A DNA stretch of 64,000 nt from Pseudomonas parafulva (GTDB taxonomy: Bacteria; Pseudomonadota; Gammaproteobacteria; Pseudomonadales; Pseudomonadaceae): the NCBI RefSeq assembly GCF_000800255.1, contig NZ_CP009747.1, positions 1,798,001 through 1,862,000 on the forward strand. Direction: 5' to 3'. Of this stretch, positions 27,480 through 37,200 are shown one piece after another. Within the stretch, counting starts at the first letter, position 1, and each line of letters opens with the position of its first letter. Position numbers and translations under genes: made by a program. The notes under the pieces were generated by a model, which was not told where the DNA came from, searched no databases, and saw only the letters and a list, made by a program, of their open reading frames with translations.

Positions 27480-28373
27480 TCATCTCGCATTGGCCGACGC
27501 GAAATCCTTGATTACACTGAAAAAGGTTTCAAGAGAGCGGGAGATAAACTTGTCTCTGTGATAAATCGCGTGCAACTGCCGTTTGTGCTCAGGAATCATG
27601 TGGTTCAACGTGATCAGGCTCCCCTCGGCGATGAGATCTCCAACCACCCAATAGGAAAGGCAACTGATTCCGACGCCAGCCGAGACCATCCGCTTGATAG
27701 CTTCTGAACTGCCAATCTGCCGGGCATTGCGCCAGGCACCCAGGTGTGGAAAAAGCCAGCGCTGAACCTCTTCAGCCGTACCCGATCCCTCTTCGCGTAC
27801 CAGCCAGCGCGCTTCTTGCAGGTCACTAAGCGAAAGCCGCCCCTTGTGTGCCAGAGGGTCATCCGCCGCTGCGACAATGATCAACTCGTCCTCACACCAG
27901 GGCTGCACGGCCAGAGTGGGCTGATGGCTCGGCCCCTCGACCAGGCCAACGTCAATTGACAATTGTGCCGCCTGCCGGGCGATCTCTGCGCTGTTGCCCA
28001 GGATGACATCGATCTGTGTCCCGCCGGCACGCTCGGCCATGTGTTGCATCAGCAGCGGCATGATGTAGTTGCCAATCGTCGTGCTGCAACCTACCCGCAG
28101 CCGCGCGACCACGTCAGTCCGAAAACCACCCTCGATCTCCAGTGCAGCCTCCAGCAGGCGGATAGCCTTGGGCAATAGTGCCTGGCCGTTTTCGTTGAGC
28201 ACCAGGCGTTTGCCGACGCGGTCGAAGAGTCGAATATCCAATGCGCCTTCGAGTTCTTGGAGTGCTGCGCTGGTGGCTGACTGCGAAAGAGCGAGGGTTG
28301 CGCTGGCTTGGGTGGTTGAACCCAGCTGGGCGATAGCGCGGAAGATGTGGAGTTGCCGAAGTGTGAGCTTCAC
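27480..28373 (-). CDS. LysR-family transcriptional regulator
   Basis: A 297-residue regulator with an N-terminal winged helix (LRQLHIFRAIAQLGSTTQASATLALSQSATSAALQELE) and a substrate-binding co-inducer domain (about 90-290). It is divergent from the TDT transporter gene, separated by 108 bp, so it probably controls it. It lies inside the fluoride transposon, 57 bp from its left terminal repeat. No ligand can be read. Confidence 0.92.
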   Translation of the reverse strand: MKLTLRQLHIFRAIAQLGSTTQASATLALSQSATSAALQELEGALDIRLFDRVGKRLVLNENGQALLPKAIRLLEAALEIEGGFRTDVVARLRVGCSTTIGNYIMPLLMQHMAERAGGTQIDVILGNSAEIARQAAQLSIDVGLVEGPSHQPTLAVQPWCEDELIIVAAADDPLAHKGRLSLSDLQEARWLVREEGSGTAEEVQRWLFPHLGAWRNARQIGSSEAIKRMVSAGVGISCLSYWVVGDLIAEGSLITLNHMIPEHKRQLHAIYHRDKFISRSLETFFSVIKDFASANAR

Positions 28374-28481
28374 TTTCTTACCTTGAAAATAGGTATGCCA
28401 TATTCAAAATATCCGTTTTTCCAGATAGATGCATGCCGCTATTCTGAACCTGTTGCCGCATCGCAATCATTCGGAGGTTTT
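28374..28481. promoter_or_regulatory. Divergent lysR/TDT promoter region
   Basis: AT-rich 108-bp gap between divergent genes. TTGAA and TTCAA arms around GGTATGCCATA are a plausible LysR binding site. GGAGG lies 5 bp before the transporter start. Confidence 0.4.
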
Positions 28482-29654
28482 ATGCGCGAGATCAGCCTAA
28501 TCAAGGTCATGCAGGGCGGCCAGCCGCTCTCGGCGCTTTCCAATCCCAAGGAAGCGATTCGACAGTTCACGCCTAACTGGTTTGCCGCAACGATGGGCAC
28601 CGGCATTCTGGCCTTGGCCCTGGGGCAGTTGCCGGGTCACAGTGTGCTGCTTACAGGTATTGGGGAGGCCCTTTGGCTGTTCAATATCCTGCTGTTTACC
28701 GTCTTTACCCTGATGTACGCCGCCCGCTGGGTGTTCTTCTTCGATGAGGCCAAACAGATCTTTGGGCATTCCACGGTTTCGATGTTTTTCGGCACGATAC
28801 CGATGGGCCTGGCAACTATCATCAACGGCTTGGTTCAGTACGGCCTGCCGAACTGGGGAGACGGTGTGATCCCCTTGGCCCATGCGCTCTGGTGGCTGGA
28901 CGTCGCCATGGCACTGGCGTGTGGGGTGCTGATCCCGTTCATGATGTTTACCCGGCAGGAGCACAGCATCGATCAGATGACTGCTGTATGGCTGCTTCCT
29001 GTGGTAGCGGCGGAAGTGGCAGCGGCGAGCGGCGGTACCATCGCACCGCATCTGGCTGATATCAGTGCTCAGTTCACGATGCTGATCACCAGCTACGTCT
29101 TGTGGGCCTACTCGGTTCCAGTTGCTTTAAGCATACTGGTTATTCTGGTACTGCGTCTGGCACTTCATAAATTGCCCCATGAGAGCATGGCGGCGTCGTC
29201 TTGGTTATCGCTGGGGCCAATTGGCACGGGCGCTCTGGGCATGTTGGTCATTGGTAACGATGCACCGGCAATCTTCGCTGCCCACGGCATGTCAGGCGTC
29301 GGCGTGGTGGCCGGGGGTATCGGGGTAGTATCGGGTGTCCTGTTCTGGGGCTTGGGCTTGTGGTGGATGCTGTTGGCGCTGTTGATCACCGCGCGTTATG
29401 CCAAGGGCGGCATACCCTTCAATCTTGGCTGGTGGGGCTTCACATTCCCGCTGGGGGTATATGCGGTGACCACGCTGAAGCTCGGCGCGACGCTGAACTT
29501 GGCCTTTTTTGATGTGCTGGGCATTATCCTGGTGATGATGTTGGCCATCATGTGGCTGGTGGTTGCGACCAAAACCGCTGCCGGTGCATACCGTGGCAAT
29601 CTATTTGTATCGCCTTGTATCGCGTCGCTGAACGCCAAACGCGCCAGTCGCTAA
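28482..29654 (+). CDS. TDT-family (SLAC1/TehA-type) membrane anion transporter
   Basis: A 390-residue integral membrane protein with about ten helices. The N-terminal NWFAATMGTGILALAL and the internal IGTGALGML pattern fit the tellurite-resistance/dicarboxylate transporter family, which includes SLAC1-type anion channels and sulfite exporters. The ATG at 28482 has TCGGAGG upstream; the longer open frame to 28347 overlaps lysR. It is part of the fluoride element. A role in moving an anion such as fluoride or another halide is only an inference. Confidence 0.85.
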   Translation: MREISLIKVMQGGQPLSALSNPKEAIRQFTPNWFAATMGTGILALALGQLPGHSVLLTGIGEALWLFNILLFTVFTLMYAARWVFFFDEAKQIFGHSTVSMFFGTIPMGLATIINGLVQYGLPNWGDGVIPLAHALWWLDVAMALACGVLIPFMMFTRQEHSIDQMTAVWLLPVVAAEVAAASGGTIAPHLADISAQFTMLITSYVLWAYSVPVALSILVILVLRLALHKLPHESMAASSWLSLGPIGTGALGMLVIGNDAPAIFAAHGMSGVGVVAGGIGVVSGVLFWGLGLWWMLLALLITARYAKGGIPFNLGWWGFTFPLGVYAVTTLKLGATLNLAFFDVLGIILVMMLAIMWLVVATKTAAGAYRGNLFVSPCIASLNAKRASR

Positions 29655-29657
29655 CGA

Positions 29658-30233
29658 TCAGACACTCGCCACGTTCACCGCCCGGGCTAGCGTGGCGACA
29701 ATGTCTTTAGCGACATCAGGATGCTGACACACCGAAAGCGGGCTTGGGTGCGGCATGGCGAACAGCCTGACCTCGGGGCGATGATGCTCGATTTCGGGTG
29801 CAGCTCTTTGAGCCACGCGTCCAGCCAAGACCACGACGCGCAGGCACGGGAGCAGATCCATTACCTCTTTCAGCAGTGTGACGCCCTCTGTGATTTTCGA
29901 GCGGGTGATCGCTTCGGCAGGACTGTCCAGCTCCGGCAGCCACGGATAAATATTCCACAAAATGGTCTGCTCGCGCGCGAGGCACGCCTGTTCAAGGAAG
30001 CGCTTCAGGTTGCGCTGGGAGGGCCCTGTGTTGTCGCGGGAAACGAAGCGTGGCCACGAGCAATCCCTGGCCGGAGATTCCAGCAATATCAGAACAGACG
30101 CATCGACCCCACCATCCAGCGGATCAAAGTACGGCAGTCGTCTAGCTCCCAGGCTCCGGGCGTCTACCCACTTGTTCAGAATACCAGCAGGCTGGGAGTA
30201 CAGACGATGTCTGCGGGTATCTTGAATATTCAT
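29658..30233 (-). CDS. Uracil-DNA-glycosylase-superfamily protein
   Basis: A 191-residue protein. The C-terminal motif FAMPHPSPLS is the DNA-binding motif B of uracil-DNA glycosylases, and LLESPARDCSWPRFVSRDNTGPS resembles the catalytic loop of motif A. The usual catalytic Asp/Asn in motif A is not obvious, so activity is uncertain. It is convergent with the TDT gene (3-bp gap) and divergent from the fluoride operon. The function in this element is unknown. Confidence 0.75.
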   Translation of the reverse strand: MNIQDTRRHRLYSQPAGILNKWVDARSLGARRLPYFDPLDGGVDASVLILLESPARDCSWPRFVSRDNTGPSQRNLKRFLEQACLAREQTILWNIYPWLPELDSPAEAITRSKITEGVTLLKEVMDLLPCLRVVVLAGRVAQRAAPEIEHHRPEVRLFAMPHPSPLSVCQHPDVAKDIVATLARAVNVASV

Positions 30234-30326
30234 CTAGTCTCTAGCCATCGAGGGGAAACCGTGCTCGCGTCAACGATTGCAAAGCACTATTTACGTGACA
30301 ATCGCGCGAGTGATATGTTGCTTCCA

Positions 30327-30376
30327 AGGAGATGGCATTCCTCCTCACAACCGCCCCGTGCTGATGATGCCTACGT
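30327..30376 (+). ncRNA. Fluoride riboswitch (crcB motif) aptamer
   Basis: GGAG-AUGGCAUUC-CUCC, then AACCGCC and GCUGAUGAUGCCUACG match the fluoride aptamer pattern: hairpin, AAC-GCC segment, and GCUGAUG before the closing strand. P1 forms from GGCAU (30334-30338) and AUGCC (30367-30371). It lies 146 bp before crcB. Known family role: turns on fluoride-export genes when fluoride is bound. Confidence 0.9.
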
Positions 30377-30429
30377 GAACCCTGGACAGGGTGCGTAGGT
30401 GTGCCCCCTGTCCGCAAATCTAGGACAGG
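30370..30429 (+). promoter_or_regulatory. Riboswitch expression platform
   Basis: CCTACG (30370-30375) can pair with CGTAGG (30394-30399), which would open aptamer P1. GGACAGGG (30384-30391) can pair with CCCTGTCC (30406-30413), and that CCCTGTCC strand can instead pair with GGACAGG (30423-30429). These exclusive stems suit a switch. No clear poly-U follows, so termination or RNA-processing remains open. Confidence 0.5.
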
Positions 30430-30521
30430 AAATTGACTCAAAATTTCGTATTAACTCTCTATCGCAATCTGCGGTTATCAGCACCTCCTCGGCCCTACCA
30501 GCTTCGAGGAGATTTGCAGTC

Positions 30522-30905
30522 ATGCTGAAATCACTCTTTGTCATCGCCATCGGCGCATCACTTGGTGCCTGGTTGCGCTGGCTCTTGGGTATGAAGCTCA
30601 ACGCTCTGTTCCCGACTATTCCCCCAGGCACTGTAGTGGCGAACATGGTCGGGGGATACATCATTGGCCTAGCCATCGCGCTCTTGGCCACATCTCCCTC
30701 CTTAAGTCCAGAATGGCGCTTGCTGATAATCACGGGCTTTTGTGGGGGACTTACCACCTTTTCCACCTTTTCAGCCGAAACAGTTGCCCTCATCCAAGAA
30801 GGAAGATTGCTGTGGGCGCTCGGCTCAATTTCATTGCACGTCGTAGGTTCGTTAGCGATGACCGCTGCCGGACTACTTTCCTACCAAATGATTGGTACTC
30901 GCTGA
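30522..30905 (+). CDS. crcB: Fluoride exporter CrcB/Fluc
   Basis: A 127-residue, four-helix channel protein. Family signatures are present: [12 protein letters not shown] near the N-terminus, [14 protein letters not shown], and [12 protein letters not shown] with the conserved Phe box. It exports fluoride as a dual-topology dimer at the inner membrane. The ATG at 30522 has GAGGAGA upstream; the earlier open frame start at 30399 is an artefact. It lies downstream of the fluoride riboswitch. Confidence 0.95.
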   Translation: MLKSLFVIAIGASLGAWLRWLLGMKLNALFPTIPPGTVVANMVGGYIIGLAIALLATSPSLSPEWRLLIITGFCGGLTTFSTFSAETVALIQEGRLLWALGSISLHVVGSLAMTAAGLLSYQMIGTR

Positions 30906-30915
30906 GGAAATTGAA

Positions 30916-31269
30916 ATGAAAGGCTATATGGTCGTTTTCTTCACCCAACAAAACCGTCGTTATCAAGGAAAGATGCTCGGCGAATGGATCGTCGACATAG
31001 CTAAGGAAATGGGGCTGCGCGGTGCCACGCTATGCACCGGAATCGAAGGTTTTGGACACACTGGAAAACTTCACTCATCGCACTTTTTTGAGCTGGCTGA
31101 TCAACCTACCGAGATTCGCTTGGCAATGACGGAGGAGGAGTCAGAGCTATTATTCAAGCGACTGGACTGTGAGGAAATTTCGGTGTTTTTCACAAAAACG
31201 CCAATCGAGATGGGCACACTTGGAAAAGCGCCTTCCAGCTCAGCCCCGTCTACAACTTCGGAGCTATGA
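30916..31269 (+). CDS. DUF190-family protein of the fluoride operon
   Basis: A 117-residue protein. Strand-rich PII-like pattern: [20 protein letters not shown], then [18 protein letters not shown] and [22 protein letters not shown] ends. DUF190 proteins often accompany crcB; the mechanism is unknown, possibly regulation of the exporter. It begins 10 bp after crcB and its stop overlaps the start of ppa by 4 bp (ATGA). Confidence 0.88.
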   Translation: MKGYMVVFFTQQNRRYQGKMLGEWIVDIAKEMGLRGATLCTGIEGFGHTGKLHSSHFFELADQPTEIRLAMTEEESELLFKRLDCEEISVFFTKTPIEMGTLGKAPSSSAPSTTSEL

Positions 31270-31271
31270 AC

Positions 31272-31817
31272 ATGAGCTATACGGACATTTCAGCTGGTAA
31301 AGCGATTCCCGATGACTTCTTCACCGTTATTGAGATCCCTGCAAACCACTCGCCGATCAAGTACGAGGTGGACAAGCCAAGCGGACAGATCTTCGTTGAC
31401 CGCTTCCTCAGCACGCCGATGTTCTACCCGGCCAACTACGGGTTCATTCCAAATACACTGAGCGATGACGGCGATCCTCTCGACGTCCTAGTGATTTGTC
31501 CTTACCCGGTATCACCTGGCGTTGTCATTCGTAGTCGCCCGGTTGGTGTGATGTACATGACGGACGAAGCTGGAGCGGATGCCAAGGTGATCGCAGTGCC
31601 TCATGAAAAACTCAGCTCTATGTACAGCGACGTTAAGGAGTGCTCAGACCTGCCTGCATTACTCCTCGCGCAGATCCAGCACTTCTTCGAAAACTATAAG
31701 GCGTTGGAACCGGGTAAGTGGGTAAAGATGGGGCGATGGGGTAGCGCAGATGAGGCTAGGGAAGAAATCCGCAAGTCAGTAGCTGCCTACGTTCCAAAGA
31801 GGCTGATGTCTCACTAG
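31272..31817 (+). CDS. ppa: Family I inorganic pyrophosphatase
   Basis: Hydrolyses pyrophosphate to phosphate; the enzyme is strongly inhibited by fluoride, so an extra copy with crcB makes sense for resistance. The 181-residue protein carries the family metal and substrate motifs: [40 protein letters not shown] and the C-terminal [13 protein letters not shown]. An in-frame ATG at 31266 overlaps the upstream stop; the ATG at 31272 has better spacing to GGAG. Its 3' end overlaps the convergent tnpC gene by 42 bp. Confidence 0.93.
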   Translation: MSYTDISAGKAIPDDFFTVIEIPANHSPIKYEVDKPSGQIFVDRFLSTPMFYPANYGFIPNTLSDDGDPLDVLVICPYPVSPGVVIRSRPVGVMYMTDEAGADAKVIAVPHEKLSSMYSDVKECSDLPALLLAQIQHFFENYKALEPGKWVKMGRWGSADEAREEIRKSVAAYVPKRLMSH

Positions 31818-33395
31818 AGAATCTGGACTGTTAGAGTGAACCCACTTATGCGGAAGTAGCTCAGTAATCTCACTCGCCCGCTGTGTTGGCAGGCGGGTGA
31901 GCACGTCCTTTAGGTACGCATACGGATCATGTCCATTGAGCCGTGCCGTCTGGATCAAGCTCATAATTGCAGCCGCACGTTTACCGCTGCGCAATGAGCC
32001 CGCAAAGAGCCAGTTCTTACGCCCAAGAGCCCATGGTCGGATCTGGTTCTCTGCCCAGTTGTTGTCTATGGGTACAGCTCCGTCATCGAGGTAGCGCGAC
32101 AGCGCTGTCCAGCGTTTCAGGCTGTAATCGAGTGCTTTGCTGATGGCTGAGCCCTCGGGCACAAGATCGCGCTGGGCAATCATCCAGGCATGCAGCTTTT
32201 CCATCACAGGGATGGCTTTTTCTTGCCGTATTCGGCGTCGCGCATCCGGCTCAAGATCGCGGACTTCGCTCTCGATTTCGTACAACAACTGGATATAACG
32301 CAGGGCCTGCTCAGCCAGCGTGCTTTTGTTCGTGGCGTGCAGTTCAAAGAACTTACGCCGCGCATGGGCCATGCAGCCGATTTCGGTCACGCCAAGTTCG
32401 AAACTGGCTTTGTAGCCGCCAAAATCATCACAGACCAGTTTGCCTTTCCAGTCTTGCAGAAAATTGCGAGCATGCTCTCCGGCACGGCTGAGACTGAAGT
32501 CGTACACCATCGCTGCCACGTCCGAGAACTGGCTGGTGGCATAGGCCCATACATAGGAACGGTGAGTCTTCTTCGTTCCCGGCATGAGCATCTGCACGGG
32601 TGTTTCATCGGCATGAATGACCTGCTGCCCGAGTACCACGTCACGCAGCGCGTCGACCAGTGGCTGCAACTGTACGCCCGTCACGCCCACCCATTGAGCC
32701 AGGGTTGAGCGTGGAATCGCCAGGCCAGCTCGACCGAAGATCGACTCCTGACGGTAAAGCGGCAGATGGTCGGCAAACTTGGCGATCATGACGTGGGCGA
32801 GCAGGCCCGAAGTCGGGATGCCCTTATCAATGACTTGCGCCGGAACGGGTGCTTGGATCAGCGTTTCGCAGTCGTCACAAACCCATTTGCCACGCACATG
32901 ACGTTCAACGGTAAACACACCGGGCGTGTAGTCCAGTTTCTCGCTGAAGTCCTCGCCGATGCGCTTGAGGGCGCAGCCGCATGGGCAGTGGGTATTTTCT
33001 GGCTCGTGATGGATCAGTGTGCGTGGAAACTCTGCCGGCAAAGCCCTGCGCTTGGGCGTTTGCTTTTTCTCGGTCGGAGTTATCACGGCCTGCAAGCTCT
33101 GAAGCTCAGCTTCAATCGCAGCGATGTCGGTGTCTATCAGATCATCGAGCAGGCTAGCCTGCTCGGGATTCATCTGTTCGCTGCGCTTGGCAAACCTCAG
33201 ACGTTTGAGCTGGGCGATCTCAAAGGTCAGCTTCTCGATCAGCGTTTTGTCTTGGCCGATCTTCTTGCCCATGAAATCAACGGTCTTACCCATCGTCTCG
33301 ATTTGTTGGTCGAGTGTCGCGACACGCTGCATCAACTGCCCCGCCAAGGCGCGCAATTGTTCAGGGGGCAAATGATCGAGATCGGGTAGTAAATT
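31776..33395 (-). CDS. tnpC: IS66-family transposase TnpC (DDE), C-terminus replaced
   Basis: About 540 residues (start [20 protein letters not shown]). The N-terminal coiled-coil, zinc ribbon ([12 protein letters not shown], then CDDC), and catalytic domain are present: [19 protein letters not shown] and [16 protein letters not shown] supply the acidic residues. Normal IS66 transposases end shortly after LLPHKW; here the last residues ([10 protein letters not shown]...) are read from the cargo junction. The coordinate of the start is my choice of the ATG at 33395-33397 region; an upstream ATG exists at 33425. Confidence 0.9.
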   Translation of the reverse strand, partial: NLLPDLDHLPPEQLRALAGQLMQRVATLDQQIETMGKTVDFMGKKIGQDKTLIEKLTFEIAQLKRLRFAKRSEQMNPEQASLLDDLIDTDIAAIEAELQSLQAVITPTEKKQTPKRRALPAEFPRTLIHHEPENTHCPCGCALKRIGEDFSEKLDYTPGVFTVERHVRGKWVCDDCETLIQAPVPAQVIDKGIPTSGLLAHVMIAKFADHLPLYRQESIFGRAGLAIPRSTLAQWVGVTGVQLQPLVDALRDVVLGQQVIHADETPVQMLMPGTKKTHRSYVWAYATSQFSDVAAMVYDFSLSRAGEHARNFLQDWKGKLVCDDFGGYKASFELGVTEIGCMAHARRKFFELHATNKSTLAEQALRYIQLLYEIESEVRDLEPDARRRIRQEKAIPVMEKLHAWMIAQRDLVPEGSAISKALDYSLKRWTALSRYLDDGAVPIDNNWAENQIRPWALGRKNWLFAGSLRSGKRAAAIMSLIQTARLNGHDPYAYLKDVLTRLPTQRASEITELLPHKWVHSNSPDSLVRHQPLWNVGSY

Positions 33396-33459
33396 CATGG
33401 CGCCGATATTGCCGGAGCAGGCCAATCGCGGCGATAGAGCGATAGGCTAATGGCAGCCG

Positions 33460-33795
33460 TTAAAGGAGTGTGATCGAACCTCCAGCACCTGCGCGCTGCC
33501 ATGGCAGACCCAACACCAATGCCTGAAGTTGCTGGGTATCCAACTCCATTTCAGCGCCATGGCGAACGCCAGGCCAGTGGAATTTGCCTTGGTTCAGTCG
33601 CCGCGCCGCCAGCCATATGCCGAAGCCATCATGCACCAGAACTTTCATGCGATTAGCGCGGCGGTTGGCGAACAGATAAGCACAGTGCGGCTGCGCCGCA
33701 CCGAACACCGCAATCACCTTGGCCAACGCCGTTTCAGTGCCCGCGCGCATGTCCATAGGCTCGGTGGCGAGCCAGATGGCGTCGATGCGAATCAT
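33460..33795 (-). CDS. tnpB: IS66-family accessory protein TnpB
   Basis: A 111-residue protein with the family core AAQPHCAYLFANRRANRMKVLVHDGFGIWLAARRLNQGKFHWP, matching the IS66 Orf2 protein. It overlaps tnpA by 4 bp. The C-terminus is slightly divergent but complete. Confidence 0.93.
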   Translation of the reverse strand: MIRIDAIWLATEPMDMRAGTETALAKVIAVFGAAQPHCAYLFANRRANRMKVLVHDGFGIWLAARRLNQGKFHWPGVRHGAEMELDTQQLQALVLGLPWQRAGAGGSITLL

Positions 33796-34124
33796 CGGAG
33801 TAGGTCTCGAAGAAAAGTCGAGCAGGTAGCCGCATGTTCAGTGGGCCAGTTCACTTTGATGGTGGCGCGCGGATGCTGGATTTCAACGCAGATGCTAAAT
33901 GCTGCCGGGTGCAAGTTCGCGCTGGTCAGCGAAACAGGTAATGGAACAAATGCAGGTTGCAGGGCTGTGCTTTTCTGCGCTTGGAGCCGAATCCATTTGT
34001 GGACGAGGTTTGCGTTGAGGCTGTGGCTGAGCGCGATGCTGGCAATCGAGGCGCCGGGGTGGGCGCACTCTTGAATGATTTGGGCTTTGAAAGACTTGGA
34101 ATAGGTGCGACGTGTTGGCTGCAT
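33792..34124 (-). CDS. tnpA: IS66-family accessory protein TnpA
   Basis: About 110 residues. N-terminal helix-turn-helix of IS3/IS66 type (RTYSKSFKAQIIQECAHPGASIASIALSHSLNANLVHKWIR). The ATG at 34124 starts the canonical MQPTRRTYSKSFK; the frame runs on to 34160 without a good site. It lies 100 bp inside the right terminal repeat. Confidence 0.92.
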   Translation of the reverse strand: MQPTRRTYSKSFKAQIIQECAHPGASIASIALSHSLNANLVHKWIRLQAQKSTALQPAFVPLPVSLTSANLHPAAFSICVEIQHPRATIKVNWPTEHAATCSTFLRDLLR

Positions 34125-34151
34125 GAAATACCCGCTTAAAAGGCTAGAACT

Positions 34152-34178
34152 GGTGTCCACTTAAATTAGGTGGACACC
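34152..34178. repeat. Inverted repeat upstream of tnpA
   Basis: GGTGTCCAC and GTGGACACC separated by nine bases. It lies between the terminal repeat and tnpA, so it may regulate transposase expression. Confidence 0.5.
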
Positions 34179-34226
34179 ATGGCCTTCGGCGGTAGTGTCG
34201 GGAAGGTGTGTTTGCCGGACGGATAC

Positions 34227-34234
34227 AAACATGT
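34227..34234 (+). repeat. Right copy of the 8-bp target-site duplication
   Basis: AAACATGT, matching 27415-27422. Confidence 0.85.
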
Positions 34235-37200
34235 CGCCAGAAGGGCAAAATCCGATTCTGCCAGTACTCCTCCCGCTGCTCTCCTGCCCCCTCCAGCGCT
34301 TGCGAAAGGGATTGAGCAGAATCTTGTAAAGCTTTCAAAGGAAAAGCGGCAAAAGCCAGACGGAATTCCTCAGAGCTATATCCTTCAAGGGGACCTAGGG
34401 CTGCATAGGTGAAAATCGCAGCAAACTGTTCATCGTGTTCCCCTAAATCCTCGTAATGGCCAGCGGTATCGAGGAAATCAGCCTTGAAAGCCAAGAGAAG
34501 CGGACGATATAGGCGCGGCGACCAAAGGAAACCCTCCCACGCCCTTCTAGCTTCGACTGGATTGTTAACCCAGCTGAAAAGCGGAAGTAGATTAGCCCTT
34601 GTCCAGGCCTCATCAACTCTGAACAGAGAGATGAGCCTGGACGCGAGTAAAACCCTGCCATGACGGTATCTTTCCACTCGTGCGTCGCATAGCTCCGTGA
34701 ATAACAGACTGATCTCTTCTGGGAGTCTATCGTCATCGCTAAGCTCAGATTTCTGCCAGATATGCAGCAGCGCTTGGGTTACGTGGCCAATCGGATGGTT
34801 GATGGCTTCGGTAACCGGCTGGTTGATCGGTTCGCCATTACTGGTCATGCCCGTATCCGCATCAAGAGGTAGCCCCATTACTCTGCGGCAAAGCCTCAAG
34901 AATACTGCGAGGCCTTCAAAACTGGACTTGGAAACCTCATCAAGCCAGCGTGTGACATCGTAAATGGCATCGGAGAGAACCTCATCCGGCATTGCTTCAA
35001 TCCATGGCGCTACGTGACGCCACGATTTTCGAGCAACACTTGACTCACTCCATGCCTGGAGAGCCTCCCGCCAACGCCTCGCAAGCCACTGTCCCTCCTT
35101 CGCGAGGTCCACAAGAGCATAGAGGCTGTTGAGAAGATGCTTTTTACAGACTTCCCGCCATGTGTCCTGATCGAAAAATTCATTTTCGGCTGGGGGATTC
35201 CGCAGCCATTGAACGAGCGCCTTACGCTTATAAGGTGCAAGCCTGATAACTCGCTGCTCCTCATAATCTGGGTCTCCGGTCCCGCTCATCCAATGAGAAA
35301 ACTCATCGCTTTCGTTTTTCGCCAAGCGCAGATGCGGGTATGCCGCTGATAATTCATCAAACCTTTGCTGAGCGCGATTACCGAGGATAAGTCCACCCAG
35401 TCGGAGCTTCGCCAAGGTCCTCCAAACCGCATAGTCTACACGCTGTTGGTAGTGCTCATCAGTAATGTCCTCTACGAAATTTTCTCTCGGAGGCCCGAGC
35501 AAAACCGCCGCCTCCAGCATTCCTTGAGCCGCCAGAGATAGCCTTTGCCCTTGCAACACAAGCAGGCGATACACCTCTCGCTTCGTGGAAATTGACCACA
35601 ACCACCACCCATTATCTCTCAGTAGCCATTCAGACCACTCATCTGAGGGAATAGCGCCATCCTGGCTCGCTGCAAAGAACGCCAGACGCTTGAAGGTGGG
35701 GTACGGAATCTCAAACCAACCGCGCGCGATCTTCGCGGCAGATTCAGGGTGCTCTCCAAAATTAGCCAACCATGAATCACGTAGCAGCTCAATGAGGACC
35801 ACCCATTCGCGGAACCCGCGGTTTTGCCAGTGATGGCTTACCGAAGGTAGATCCCAGAATGAACGATCCTCAGAGGAATCAGCACTGCCTAATTCCTGCA
35901 AAAGGTCCAAGGCATCACGAAGCAATGCCTGGAAATCTTCAAGGAGCAACGGCAAGGCAGATGTCCACTCTCCATGAGAAGATTCGGAGAGCGTGGATCT
36001 CACATGATCAGAGCTTAATACCAACTCCCAATTCACTAGATGGCGCAGATTCGTTGGTGAGACTTCCACATCGTCCGACAATCGAAATGGCTTGGATATG
36101 GCAACCACGGGTGAAAGCAGCATCCGCAGTTGTAGTCGAAGGCTTGCAGTCAAACCATCCCGTTTCAATCGCTCGGCCCAGCTGTAAAGGTCCAGCTCTC
36201 TCCAAGGCGACTTGATCCGCTCAGCTAGGAACAACCCCCACAGCTTGCGCATGAGAGGTCCTGGCACCGCCCTCGGGGAGCTTTTCCGGATGGCATTTAA
36301 TTCAGAGATGTTTCCTTGGGTCTCAAGCTTGGCTAGCTGCCCCAATTTATCCTGGATGAGAAATGCAAGACGCTCATGGGCGCATGCCCCTCGGGCAGAG
36401 AGCCAAAGCAAGAGGTCCGGATCATCGAGGTGTCTTACAAGCCATCGAGCTATCTGGAACATCACATCATCCCAGTAACCCGAACGCCCTCCGAGGAACG
36501 TCATCGGCGCTGCCAAGTGATAAGGGGTTGGCCTTTGAACCAGACTGAAGCTGAGTTTTTTGTCAGGCTCCTCGTGGGGAGAAATCCCAAAGCGCCCGAG
36601 ATCTGAGTGGCTGTAACGTGGATCACTGAACGCGTCCAACAGCCACTCCAAGGACGGGGCGGGGCTGAAATCTGCAAACCTACGCGCCGGTATCCCTGAG
36701 CTATCCGAAAGTGCCCACATCATACGCCCGACAAAATCATCCTGCCGAGTGCTAGATGAGGGCTTGGACAAAGCGTGGGTGGTTACGATCCGCTCCTTTC
36801 CAGTCGTCCCATCCTTGTACGTCTCAGCCCAAACTTTCAGCGTCTGATGCAGCCCTCTATGTGAGTTAGCGCCAGGTTGGGTGTGATACAGAATTGGAGC
36901 TACGCCTTTGGCCTTCCACTCGGCAGTCTTTTGGCTTTCATCCCCAGGGCTACAGGAACCGAATGCCCATGCTTGGGGAGTGATTTCGCCCAGCATACGG
37001 TCAGCCGCCAACGCATCCATCATGTAGCGCAGAACCGGATCACTGACACTGTATCCGACGAAGCAAACCACGTAGTTGCGGAATAGCTCACTGACGAATC
37101 GGGCTGCCCAACGCTCGGTCAGGTACGCAAGTCCGAAGTCACCGCTTGTGATAACGAGTCGGTTGAGTTCGTACACGGTAGGTTTACTCGGCAGCAAGCC

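Larger units (their letters stand above)
27423..34226 (+). mobile_element. IS66-type transposon carrying fluoride-resistance genes (6804 bp)
   Basis: Ends: GTAAGCGGCTGGTGAACAC at the left and, read inwards on the opposite strand, GTATCCGTCCGGCAAACAC at the right, matching at 14 of the first 22 positions including GTA and AACAC. GTAAGCG is the typical IS66 terminus. Flanks are the duplicated AAACATGT. tnpA-tnpB-tnpC lie at the right; between tnpC and the left end are lysR, a TDT transporter, a UDG-like gene, and the fluoride riboswitch-crcB-DUF190-ppa unit. The element interrupts a SIR2 gene. The junction between tnpC and ppa shows that the cargo was captured after the usual IS66 3' end. Confidence 0.85.

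Noticed and set aside
27068..27490. A stand-alone 140-codon gene
   Set aside because: The first 25 codons come from the transposon end and the rest continues the SIR2 gene frame.
31820..31860. An IS66 terminal repeat directly after tnpC
   Set aside because: No GTAAGCG-like sequence is found there; the distal terminal repeat is at 27423, after the cargo.
34152..34178. GGTGTCCAC/GTGGACACC palindrome as the transposon end
   Set aside because: The real end, defined by the 8-bp duplication and GTA terminus, is at 34226; the palindrome lies inside it.
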